Source: Bacteroides sp.
Lineage (GTDB): Bacteria > Bacteroidota > Bacteroidia > Bacteroidales > Bacteroidaceae
DNA length: 14,610 bases
Assembly (NCBI GenBank): GCA_030151845.1
Contig: JASLCM010000226.1
Location: forward strand, 1 to 14,610
Direction: 5' to 3'
In this document: in pieces, positions 1 through 6,344 of the stretch
Position numbering within the stretch: position 1 is the stretch's first letter
Layout of the letters: each line of letters opens with the position of its first letter
Translations under genes and position numbers: made by a program
Notes under the pieces: model-generated
Database searches by the model: none
What the model saw: only the letters and a program-made list of their open reading frames with translations
What the model was told of the DNA's origin: nothing

Positions 1-803
1 ATGCCTACTAGAAGTCCCTCTTCTAAAGAGAGTGCTCTACCTGTTCGTAGTGCATCATCATCTGCTACAGGAAAGACTTGATCAACCACTTGCGAGTCAT
101 ATATTTTAGGCACAAAACCAGCTCCAATACCTTGAATTTTATGTGGTCCCGAAGGATTTCCCGACAATACTGCAGATGTTTCAGGTTCTACAGCAACAAT
201 CTTTACTTTCGGATTGTATCTCTTAAGTGCTTTACCTATTCCCGAAATTGTACCTCCAGTACCAGCACCTGCAACAACAAGGTCAACTTTACCATCGGTA
301 TCTTCCCAAATCTCTTTGGCTGTTGTGTGCTCATGTGTTTTAGGGTTATTGGGGTTTTCGAACTGTTGAAGAATAAGAGATCCTGGTATACTCTCTTGTA
401 AGGCATTAGCCTTTTTGATTGCCCCACTCATTCCCTCAGCACCCGGAGTTAAAACTAGCTCAGCACCTAATGCTTTGAGCAGATTTTGTCGTTCAATACT
501 CATGGTCTCAGGCATAGTTAACACCAGGTGATATCCCTTTACTCGTGACACCCAAGCTAATCCCACTCCAGTATTGCCACTTGTTGGTTCAATAATAGTT
601 GCACCAGTTTTTAAGACACCCTCTTTTTCTGCAGCCTCAATCATTCCTAAGGCAATTCGGTCTTTTACACTTCCTCCAGGGTTAAAATATTCGAGCTTAG
701 CAATTACTCTTCCCTTTAACTCTCTTTTTTGGGCATAGTTATTCAATTCTAGTAGGGGAGTTTTTCCTACTAACTCAGTAAGTTTATTATAAATTTTACT
801 CAT
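1..803 (-). CDS. cysK: Cysteine synthase (O-acetylserine sulfhydrylase), 3' end cut by window edge
   Basis: PLP enzyme that makes L-cysteine from O-acetylserine and sulfide in the cytoplasm. I translated the minus strand from the ATG at 803-801. The frame stays open for 267 codons to the left edge, so the gene is interrupted only by the window; about 40 C-terminal residues are missing compared with the usual length of roughly 300-310. Motifs in order: the PLP-lysine motif NPGGSVKDR with K47, the substrate loop TSGNTG at 74-79, the phosphate-binding glycine loop GTGGT at 181-185, and the KIQGIGAGF segment typical of CysK. The visible part has no frameshift or missing catalytic residue. It is divergent from the serA-like gene, with 319 bp between them. 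A cystathionine beta-synthase-like paralogue or CysM is possible, but the motifs fit CysK best. Confidence 0.93.
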   Translation of the reverse strand, partial: MSKIYNKLTELVGKTPLLELNNYAQKRELKGRVIAKLEYFNPGGSVKDRIALGMIEAAEKEGVLKTGATIIEPTSGNTGVGLAWVSRVKGYHLVLTMPETMSIERQNLLKALGAELVLTPGAEGMSGAIKKANALQESIPGSLILQQFENPNNPKTHEHTTAKEIWEDTDGKVDLVVAGAGTGGTISGIGKALKRYNPKVKIVAVEPETSAVLSGNPSGPHKIQGIGAGFVPKIYDSQVVDQVFPVADDDALRTGRALSLEEGLLVG

Positions 804-834
804 AGCTTTATTATGTTGATCTATTGTTCAGTGT

Positions 835-883
835 CAGACAAACGTTTTTTCCTGCTTCAAGGTAATAAAAGCAGACAAACATT
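835..883. repeat. Pair of 12-bp direct repeats upstream of cysK
   Basis: CAGACAAACGTT at 835-846 and CAGACAAACATT at 872-883 differ at one base and start 37 bp apart. On the minus strand they read AAYGTTTGTCTG and lie 32 and 69 bp before the cysK start codon. They could be operator half-sites, or they could place TTTG (-33-like) elements upstream of alternative cysK start points. The function is inferred from position only. Confidence 0.4.
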
Positions 884-981
884 GGCTCGTTTTGGGTCGA
901 CTAATAACAAAAAATATACTTTTTTTATCAAATAGGAGCTTTAGTTGGTTAAAAGTCCTCTCTCCTTAAACCGTTCTTTTT

Positions 982-989
982 CAAAGATA
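982..989 (-). promoter_or_regulatory. Candidate -7 promoter box for cysK
   Basis: On the minus strand the sequence reads TATCTTTG, a perfect match to the Bacteroidota -7 consensus TAnnTTTG. No good -33 TTTG lies at the usual distance upstream. It sits about 180 bp before the cysK start codon, which would give a long leader. A six-base match can occur by chance, so confidence is limited. Confidence 0.35.
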
Positions 990-1122
990 GCGAATGCTAC
1001 TGAATATATATTGATAGTTCTTTAAACCTCTGAGAAAACTTTCCTATCTTATTGGAGAAATACTAAAAAACACAAGTGGTGTAGTTACCCAAACAAACTG
1101 TTAACCTTAAAATCCTACGATT

Positions 1123-2034
1123 ATGAAAATTTTGTTGGCCACAAAAAAATCTTTCTCACCCCCTGCTGTTTTAGAAATCCAACGAGTAATAGAATCTCAT
1201 GGTTTAAGTTTCTCCTCTTTAATAGCCTATCGCGACAGAGAGGAGTTAAAAGAGGCTATGCATGATATCACAGGGTTGATTGTTCGTTGTGACTCTATCG
1301 ATAAAGAGCTATTAGCAGCTGCCCCTAACTTAAAAATAATTGTACGAGCTGGAGTAAGTTGTCAAAACATTGATATCCCTGCTGCAACGAAGCGAGGAGT
1401 TGTAGTGATGAATACACCAGGAGAAAATGCCAATGCAGTTGCCGAACTGATGTTGGGACTACTCATTATGAGCATGAGAAACTTTTACTCGAACCGGAGT
1501 GGATATGAACTGGCTACTCAAAAAATAGGCATTCATGCTTACGGACATGTAGGTAAGCGCTTTGCAGCACTAGCCAAAGGGTTAAACATGGAGGTTTACG
1601 CCTATGATCCTAATTGCTCAGCCTCCTCCATGGAAGAATTGGGAGTAACCCGTGTAGACTCCTTAGAAGAGCTTTATCGAACTTGTACAATCATTTCACT
1701 GCATTTACCCATAAACAAAGATACCGATAAAAGTGTTAATTATTCACTACTGCGGCTAATGCCAGCGAACGCAACGCTTTTAAACTCCGCAGGAAAAGAG
1801 ATTATAGATGAAAAGGGGTTGCTTAGGATACTGAAAGAGCGAGAAGACTTCAGTTACTTAACCGATATAAAACCCGATAACCACTATAAGCTTTTGTCGG
1901 ATTACCCGACACAGTATTTTGCCACACCTGTAAAAATAGGTGCACAAACAACCGAAGCGAATACCAGTGTAGGTATTGCTGCAGCTCATCAGCTTGTAGG
2001 TTTTTTAAAAGAGGGCAAAGAACTTTTAAACTAA
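1123..2034 (+). CDS. serA: D-3-phosphoglycerate dehydrogenase-like protein (Bacteroidota lysine type), substituted active site
   Basis: A 303-residue member of the D-2-hydroxyacid dehydrogenase family. SerA normally oxidises 3-phosphoglycerate with NAD+ in the first step of serine synthesis. The short form without ACT domains, the Rossmann segment GIHAYGHVG (136-144) and the segment ending in TPVKIGAQT (K271) match the type III 'K' enzymes, in which Lys replaces the catalytic His. Key positions are unusual. The motif that usually reads NxAR has Gly at 224 (NSAGKE, 221-226), so the catalytic Arg is absent. The loop usually reading RAGAGYDN is RAGVSCQN (75-82), which loses the conserved Gly and Asp. 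The protein may be impaired or may use another substrate. It starts at the first ATG, and DUF1015 follows 22 bp downstream, so the two are probably co-transcribed. No serC is adjacent on the upstream side. Confidence 0.82.
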   Translation: MKILLATKKSFSPPAVLEIQRVIESHGLSFSSLIAYRDREELKEAMHDITGLIVRCDSIDKELLAAAPNLKIIVRAGVSCQNIDIPAATKRGVVVMNTPGENANAVAELMLGLLIMSMRNFYSNRSGYELATQKIGIHAYGHVGKRFAALAKGLNMEVYAYDPNCSASSMEELGVTRVDSLEELYRTCTIISLHLPINKDTDKSVNYSLLRLMPANATLLNSAGKEIIDEKGLLRILKEREDFSYLTDIKPDNHYKLLSDYPTQYFATPVKIGAQTTEANTSVGIAAAHQLVGFLKEGKELLN

Positions 2035-2056
2035 ATAATTAAAAAAATAAGATATT

Positions 2057-3307
2057 ATGGCAATAGTAAAACCTTTTAGAGGCTTACGTCCTCCTCGAAA
2101 ATTTGTAGAAAAAGTTGTATCTCGTCCCTACGATGTACTTAACTCGGAAGAGGCCCGAGCAGAGGCAAAAGGGAATGAGAAATCGCTGTATCGTATTATT
2201 AGACCTGAAATAGATTTTCCTGTCGGAACAGATGAACACGATCCTGCTGTATATGAGAAAGCAGCAGAGAACTTTCAACTCTTCCAAGATAAAGGTTGGT
2301 TGGTACAAGATGAAGAAGAACACTACTACATCTATGCACAAACGATGAATGGAAAGAGGCAGTATGGTTTGGTTGTAGGTGCTTATGTGCCCGATTACAT
2401 AAATGGAGTGATCAAAAAACATGAGCTAACTCGAAAAGACAAAGAGGAGGATCGCATGAAGCATGTGCGGGTAACAAATGCCAATGTAGAACCCGTATTC
2501 TTTGCCTATCCAGATAGCCCGGTGTTGGATGCTCTAGTAGAGAAATACACCAAAGAAGAGCCAGAATATGACTTTTTAGGTGCCGGTGATGGTTTTGGAC
2601 ACACTTTTTGGATTATTGATCAAAAGGAGGATATTGCAACCATTACAAAAGAGTTTAAAAAAATGCCCTCTCTTTATATTGCCGATGGTCACCATCGGTC
2701 TGCCGCTGCCGCTTTAGTTGGAGCAGAAAAGGCAAAGAACAACCCCAACCACACAGGAGAAGAGGAATATAACTACTTTATGGCTGTTTGTTTTCCAGCC
2801 AACCAACTTACTATCATTGATTACAACCGGGTAGTTAAAGATTTAAACGGTTTAACCTCCGAGCAGTTTTTGGAAAGAATAGAGAAAAACTTTGTTGTAG
2901 AAAAGAAGGGTAAAGAGCCCTATCGTCCCAATCAGCTGCATAACTTCGGACTTTATTTAGATGGAGAGTGGTATAGTTTAACGGCTAAGCCAGGAACCTA
3001 CGACGACAATGACCCTATTGGAGTATTAGATGTAACCATATCTTCCAATTTAATCTTAGATGAAATACTGGGAATAAAAGATTTACGCTCCGATAATAGA
3101 GTAGACTTTGTAGGAGGAATAAGAGGTTTAGAGGAGTTAAGTAGGCGGGTAGATAGTGGAGAGATGAGAGCAGCATTAGCACTCTATCCAGTAACAATGA
3201 AGCAACTTATGGATATAGCCGATACAAACAATATCATGCCACCAAAAACAACGTGGTTTGAACCTAAACTACGATCCGGATTAGTTATCCACAAATTAGA
3301 GGAGTAG
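2057..3307 (+). CDS. DUF1015 family protein (serine-metabolism associated, function unproven)
   Basis: A full-length, 416-residue cytoplasmic DUF1015 protein with no signal peptide or membrane segment. Conserved landmarks are the N-terminal FRGLRPP and SRPYDVLNSEEAR segments, the central charged motif KHELTRKDKEEDR (121-133), and IADGHHR with D210-G-H-H-R214. The C-terminal end (NIMPPKTTWFEPKLRSGL) is also strongly conserved as I recall the family. The DGHHR motif resembles the nucleotide-handling motif of ParB-like free serine kinases (SerK, SbnI). Together with the preceding serA-like gene, this suggests a role in serine or phosphoserine metabolism; that is inference, and no activity can be read from the sequence. 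It is the last gene of its unit, with a hairpin terminator 9 bp after the stop. It shows none of the active-site drift seen in its neighbour. Confidence 0.9.
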   Translation: MAIVKPFRGLRPPRKFVEKVVSRPYDVLNSEEARAEAKGNEKSLYRIIRPEIDFPVGTDEHDPAVYEKAAENFQLFQDKGWLVQDEEEHYYIYAQTMNGKRQYGLVVGAYVPDYINGVIKKHELTRKDKEEDRMKHVRVTNANVEPVFFAYPDSPVLDALVEKYTKEEPEYDFLGAGDGFGHTFWIIDQKEDIATITKEFKKMPSLYIADGHHRSAAAALVGAEKAKNNPNHTGEEEYNYFMAVCFPANQLTIIDYNRVVKDLNGLTSEQFLERIEKNFVVEKKGKEPYRPNQLHNFGLYLDGEWYSLTAKPGTYDDNDPIGVLDVTISSNLILDEILGIKDLRSDNRVDFVGGIRGLEELSRRVDSGEMRAALALYPVTMKQLMDIADTNNIMPPKTTWFEPKLRSGLVIHKLEE

Positions 3308-3315
3308 AAGTTATA

Positions 3316-3348
3316 AACGTCCGACACAATAGTTGTTGGACGTTTTTT
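3316..3348 (+). terminator. Rho-independent terminator after DUF1015 gene
   Basis: An 11-bp stem (3316-3326 with 3334-3344, including one G-T pair) closes a 7-base loop, and a run of six T spans 3343-3348. It separates the serA-like/DUF1015 unit from the yigZ unit. Confidence 0.85.
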
Positions 3349-3370
3349 ATATTCGATGAGTTAAAATAAT

Positions 3371-3378
3371 TATCTTTG
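3371..3378 (+). promoter_or_regulatory. -7 promoter box immediately before yigZ (possible leaderless mRNA)
   Basis: TATCTTTG matches the Bacteroidota -7 consensus TAnnTTTG perfectly and ends 4 bases before the ATG at 3383. Transcription normally starts a few bases after this box, so the mRNA would begin at or next to the start codon. A terminator 23 bp upstream fits a fresh start of transcription here. No clear -33 TTTG is seen. Confidence 0.6.
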
Positions 3379-3382
3379 TTGT

Positions 3383-4000
3383 ATGACGACCGAAGATACT
3401 TTTAGGACTATAGCAGGCGCTACCGAAGCAAGCTTTAACGAGAAGAGAAGTAAATTTATAGCTTTTGCCCATCCTGTAACGACACACGAGGAGATTAAAG
3501 AGTTGCTAGACCATTATCAAAGAGAGTTTTACAATGCTCGTCATGTTTGTTATGCCTATATGTTAGGGTATAAACAGGAGGATTTTAGAGCAAACGACGA
3601 TGGAGAGCCTTCGGGAACGGCCGGCCGACCCATTTTAGGGCAAATACGCTCCAATGAACTAACCGATGTTTTAGTGGTAGTAGTTCGCTACTTTGGAGGG
3701 ATAAAACTAGGTACAGGGGGATTGGTTGTTGCTTATAAGACCGCAGCAGCTTTGGCTTTAGAGGCAGCAGAAGTGTTAGAAAAAACAGTAAATGACGAAC
3801 TTACTATTCACTTTGAGTATCCCTTTTTAAATGAGGTGATGCGTATTGTAAAAGACGAAGAGGCAACTATGGTTGAGCAAGATTTTATGCTCGACTGTAA
3901 ACTAACCTTGCGCATACGTCGTTCTAAGTATAGCCAACTGAAAGAGCGATTAGAGCTAATAGAATCAGTGAAAGTAATAGATGAAAAGATAGCAGAATAG
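3383..4000 (+). CDS. yigZ: YigZ / IMPACT family protein
   Basis: A 205-residue, full-length member of the YigZ/IMPACT (UPF0029) family. The N-terminal domain (about 1-125) carries the signatures DDGEPSGTAGRPIL and VVVVRYFGGIKLGTGGL. The C-terminal part (about 135-200) fits the DUF1949 ferredoxin-like fold found in bacterial members. Eukaryotic IMPACT inhibits the kinase GCN2 through GCN1, but the bacterial role is not settled, and nucleic-acid or ribosome-related functions have been proposed. No signal peptide is present. The start codon lies just after a TATCTTTG promoter box, so this is probably the first gene of its unit. The next gene starts 2 bp after the stop, so the two proteins are almost certainly made from one transcript. 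Confidence 0.93.
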   Translation: MTTEDTFRTIAGATEASFNEKRSKFIAFAHPVTTHEEIKELLDHYQREFYNARHVCYAYMLGYKQEDFRANDDGEPSGTAGRPILGQIRSNELTDVLVVVVRYFGGIKLGTGGLVVAYKTAAALALEAAEVLEKTVNDELTIHFEYPFLNEVMRIVKDEEATMVEQDFMLDCKLTLRIRRSKYSQLKERLELIESVKVIDEKIAE

Positions 4001-4002
4001 AT

Positions 4003-5088
4003 ATGGCATTTGAAGCAACAAAACAAGAGTGGAGTGAATTTTATGTCTTTCTCCGTTTATTGGGAGAGGGACGTGTTTTTCTGGGCGATCGAAAAGGCAA
4101 GAAGTTCCGTTCTGTTTTTTGGCCCATAACATATGTTGAAAGAGAAGAGTATGGGGGAACGCGAAGATATTATGTAGAAGGAGAAAATATACGAATGGTT
4201 CGTGAAAAAGAGGAAACCACTATCCCTAAAATAGAATTTCTAAACCTAGCTCAACAAATTCTAGAAGCGATAGAAGGCACCCCTTCAGATCCAGTTTCCT
4301 CACCAATAGAGGTAGAGGCCTTTATGAGGAAATATGAAATTTTGGATTTGCAGGCTGAGACGCAAGATCGAACCGACTTAGCTATTAGTTTTTGGAATCC
4401 TCGTAAAAGAGCAGATGGTTTCATTGTACGCTCCAGACTAGGAGCTATGCAGCCTCTTCTTGCAGGAGGTAGAGCGGCAAACATAAAGTATCAGCTCACT
4501 GCGAATCGCTTTTCGGTGCCAACTGTTGAAAATATAAATGCAATAGAGAGTAACAATACTGTTCGTGATCGGATGTTGCGAATCGAAGAGTTAGGTGGAA
4601 AACTAAAATACGATGAGGTTGCCGATAAGGTTTTTCGCTCCAACTTACAGATGTTTGATGGACAAATGGGGAGAATCCTCGGAGAAATGGCTCGTTTTAT
4701 GCATCTTAAGGAGATCGCTAAAGTCTCAGAACTGGTTGCAGAAATAGAGGAGAGTAATCCCTTAAAAATTAGTCATGAACTACTCGTAAAACATCAGTAT
4801 TACCGCTTTAAAGTTAAGCAGTTTTTATATGCTTGTGCATTAGGAATGCGTCCTGCAAAAATATATAGAGGAAACGACTCTGCCATTCAAGGAATGATAT
4901 TTGTTGGTGCCGATGGAGTACCAATCTGTTACCATCAAAGTGAAGAGGAGCTTTTTATGGAGTTTCTATTTACCAACACCAGGTTAGAAAGGGGTATTTT
5001 AGAAAGAGATAAACACGGATCTTTAGATAGAGATCATGGTGAATACTTTTTTAGACTTAACATACAGGTGGGCTTAACTAAAAAATAA
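4003..5088 (+). CDS. HpaII-family restriction endonuclease-like protein, orphan, probably non-canonical
   Basis: A 361-residue soluble protein that I recognise as HpaII-like (RE_HpaII; the type enzyme cuts CCGG and has a similar length). Supporting features are the N-terminal QEWSE.Y segment (family: GEWSE.Y), an Asp in RTDLAIS (D125), the segment GFIVRSRLG followed by a Leu-Leu and Gly-rich stretch and an Asn (140-160; family: GFSIKSxLG...TLLN...TN), and the C-terminal YFFRLNIQVGL. In the family as I recall it, the PD-(D/E)xK lysine lies in SIKS. Here the aligned residue is Arg143, so cleavage activity is doubtful. No cytosine-5 methyltransferase is in the window, although CCGG sites are common in it (for example 443, 1494, 2519, 2583, 2827, 3276 and 3621). 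The gene follows yigZ by 2 bp and ends at a strong terminator. A DNA-binding or housekeeping role of a domesticated nuclease is possible. Confidence 0.72.
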   Translation: MAFEATKQEWSEFYVFLRLLGEGRVFLGDRKGKKFRSVFWPITYVEREEYGGTRRYYVEGENIRMVREKEETTIPKIEFLNLAQQILEAIEGTPSDPVSSPIEVEAFMRKYEILDLQAETQDRTDLAISFWNPRKRADGFIVRSRLGAMQPLLAGGRAANIKYQLTANRFSVPTVENINAIESNNTVRDRMLRIEELGGKLKYDEVADKVFRSNLQMFDGQMGRILGEMARFMHLKEIAKVSELVAEIEESNPLKISHELLVKHQYYRFKVKQFLYACALGMRPAKIYRGNDSAIQGMIFVGADGVPICYHQSEEELFMEFLFTNTRLERGILERDKHGSLDRDHGEYFFRLNIQVGLTKK

Positions 5089-5100
5089 GTTCCCTTGATT

Positions 5101-5144
5101 AAAAAAGAGGCCCTACGCTTGTAAAACGTAAGGCCTCTTTTTTT
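5101..5144. terminator. Bidirectional terminator between the HpaII-like and hydrolase genes
   Basis: A long hairpin: AAAAAAGAGGCC (5101-5112) pairs with GGCCTCTTTTTT (5132-5143), and the stem continues through TACG/CGTA after one mismatch, with a 9-base loop. A/T runs on both sides let it end both the plus-strand yigZ unit and the minus-strand hydrolase gene. Confidence 0.9.
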
Positions 5145-5167
5145 AGGTTTGCTGAGAGGAATAAGTT

Positions 5168-5191
5168 TTCCTTCAATGTGTAATGAAGGAA
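5168..5191. other. Small hairpin just downstream of the hydrolase stop
   Basis: TTCCTTCA (5168-5175) and TGAAGGAA (5184-5191) form a perfect 8-bp stem with an 8-base loop. No T run follows on either strand, so it is not a canonical terminator. It lies in the 3' untranslated part of the hydrolase mRNA and may stabilise its end; this is inference. Confidence 0.4.
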
Positions 5192-5205
5192 GACTTAAGT
5201 AGTAG

Positions 5206-6021
5206 TTACTCTCTGCTTTTAACCTCCTTAATGAGTAGAGGAAATGCAGGCTCTTCCATTCCGTGGTTGTAACCGTCTAGTTCATAGAGCCTAGTGTTGG
5301 TATGTCCAGCTACCTTCATCATTCGATAGAGGTAGGCATTTTCCTCATATCTTCCTAGTAGCTCTAGCTCTCTATCTCCCGTTATAAGAAGGAGAGGAGG
5401 TGCATCTTTTCTAACATGGAAGAGAGGGGCAAACTCATCAATAACAGGTTGATAGTTTGGAATGCCCCGCTTCTCTCTGAGTGCAAAGTGAGTAATGGTA
5501 TGCCCACTAAAGGGAATTATACCTGCTAAAAGATTGGCATCTTGACCATGTGTAGCAAGCCATTTCTTATCTAGCCCTACCATCAAAGCCAAATATCCAC
5601 CCGCAGAGTGTCCCGCTAAGAAGATCGAAGAGGAGTCTCCACCATAGGTTTGAATGTGATTCAAAGCCCAAGATGTAGCAGCAGCTGCATCCTCTATACA
5701 CTCTTGTACGGTAGCGTTAGGAAGAAGTCTGTAGTTAACAGCAACAACCGCTATCCCTTTTTCCTTCAACGCTTCAGGTATCTGCTTTTCACCTCCACTT
5801 AGTCCTCCTCCGTGAAACCATACAACTGTAGAAAACCCAGTTTTACCTTTGGGGTAATAGAGATCTAAGCGACAGCGCTCTTTTTTGTAAGCATTCGATG
5901 TCCATTCAGCCTCTTGGTAGTATGCTATGTTTAAAATAGTTTGATAGGCATCAGTTTCCTTTTGTCCGAAGAGGAGCGCAGGAACGAAAATGGAAAATAT
6001 TGTAAAAAGATATTTTTTCAT
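5206..6021 (-). CDS. Secreted alpha/beta-hydrolase (esterase/lipase, BD-FAE type)
   Basis: A 271-residue serine hydrolase of the acetyl-esterase/BD-FAE-like group. A signal peptide (Lys-Lys followed by a hydrophobic stretch, about 1-19, ending ...LLFG-Q) points to export to the periplasm or beyond. The oxyanion motif HGGG is at 70-73, the nucleophile elbow GHSAGG has Ser139, the acid is probably Asp216 (TGDRE), and the His is His253 (GYNHG), so the triad is complete. Enzymes of this type cleave ester groups such as acetyl or feruloyl substituents, but the substrate cannot be read here and no polysaccharide-utilisation genes are nearby. It appears to be a single-gene unit, with a terminator region on each side. 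The start was chosen because it gives an intact signal peptide. Confidence 0.88.
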   Translation of the reverse strand: MKKYLFTIFSIFVPALLFGQKETDAYQTILNIAYYQEAEWTSNAYKKERCRLDLYYPKGKTGFSTVVWFHGGGLSGGEKQIPEALKEKGIAVVAVNYRLLPNATVQECIEDAAAATSWALNHIQTYGGDSSSIFLAGHSAGGYLALMVGLDKKWLATHGQDANLLAGIIPFSGHTITHFALREKRGIPNYQPVIDEFAPLFHVRKDAPPLLLITGDRELELLGRYEENAYLYRMMKVAGHTNTRLYELDGYNHGMEEPAFPLLIKEVKSRE

Positions 6022-6220
6022 TGTTCATCTCTTTTCTAGTAAGTAATGAGGCGAAGATATTCTATTTTTCTCAAAAAAGTGAATGAAGAGAAGAGGATTC
6101 TAAAGTTTTAGTTGAGGCTCAAGTAAAAAACACGCCTTAGGTTGGTTCGTTTGGTTAATCTGCATTTTTCTTTTCAGTGAAAGAAATAAACAATTTCGAT
6201 GAAACAAAAGGGAGAGAGGA

Positions 6221-6310
6221 ATGAAAACCTTTATGGATTTTAGAGTTTCATTGGCTAAGAGTAACTCTTTTGTAGCACATCTTTCTTTTAGAGAATTGGG
6301 AAGGAGATAA
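6221..6310 (+). CDS. Possible small ORF (29 codons) ending at a terminator
   Basis: ATG at 6221 opens a 29-residue frame that starts MKTFMDFRV and ends FRELGRR, with TAA at 6308-6310. A purine-rich GGGAGAGAGG lies directly before the ATG and could act as a ribosome-binding site, although such sites matter less in Bacteroidota. The last stop base is the first base of the palindromic terminator, an arrangement expected for a short transcript. The peptide is basic, with no clear membrane segment. Alternatively, the region could produce a small RNA, or the frame could be accidental. I do not recognise any family. Confidence 0.25.
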   Translation: MKTFMDFRVSLAKSNSFVAHLSFRELGRR

Positions 6311-6339
6311 AAAAGGCTTGGGAATTCCCAAGCCTTTTT
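6310..6339. terminator. Perfect 30-bp palindromic bidirectional terminator after gcvP
   Basis: Positions 6310-6324 and 6325-6339 are exact reverse complements: AAAAAGGCTTGGGAA and its mirror. The stem ends in a T run on both strands. It lies 5 bp after the gcvP stop and would also end any plus-strand transcript coming from the small frame upstream. Confidence 0.92.
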
Positions 6340-6344
6340 ATAAA

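Larger units (their letters stand above)
804..1122. other. Divergent intergenic region between cysK and serA-like gene
   Basis: This 319-bp AT-rich stretch holds no convincing open frame. It contains a minus-strand TATCTTTG box (982-989) and a pair of direct repeats (835-883), both listed separately. I see no clear -7 box for the plus-strand serA-like gene. If the 982-989 box is used, the cysK mRNA would have a leader of about 170 nt. I could not match that leader to any riboswitch or T-box by eye. Confidence 0.6.
6022..6344. other. Intergenic region between gcvP and the hydrolase gene
   Basis: This 323-bp stretch must hold the minus-strand hydrolase promoter. A near match TATCTTCG (one mismatch to TAnnTTTG) reads on the minus strand around 6052-6059, without a well-placed -33 element. 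On the plus strand it also holds a 29-codon open frame (6221-6310) and a palindromic terminator (6310-6339), both listed separately. Confidence 0.5.

Noticed and set aside
78..401. Plus-strand 107-codon open frame
   Set aside because: It lies wholly antisense to the intact cysK frame, whose motifs are clear, and its own translation is low in complexity and unlike any family I know.
3..803. Idea that cysK is a pseudogene because it has no complete frame here
   Set aside because: The minus-strand translation is open from 803 to the edge with all motifs intact; it is only cut by the window.
804..976. Riboswitch or T-box in a possible long cysK leader
   Set aside because: I could not identify conserved core sequences of SAM, cobalamin or T-box elements by reading; only the repeats stand out.
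2084..2422. Minus-strand 112-codon open frame inside the DUF1015 gene
   Set aside because: It is antisense to a highly conserved coding region, rich in Phe and Ile codons as expected for a shadow frame.
4003..5088. Mobile restriction-modification island
   Set aside because: There is no methylase, integrase, transposase, flanking repeat or obvious change in base composition, and the gene is packed tightly into an operon with yigZ.
5168..5191. Hairpin after the hydrolase stop as a second terminator
   Set aside because: The stem is perfect but no T run follows on either strand; the adjacent 5101-5144 hairpin is the convincing terminator.
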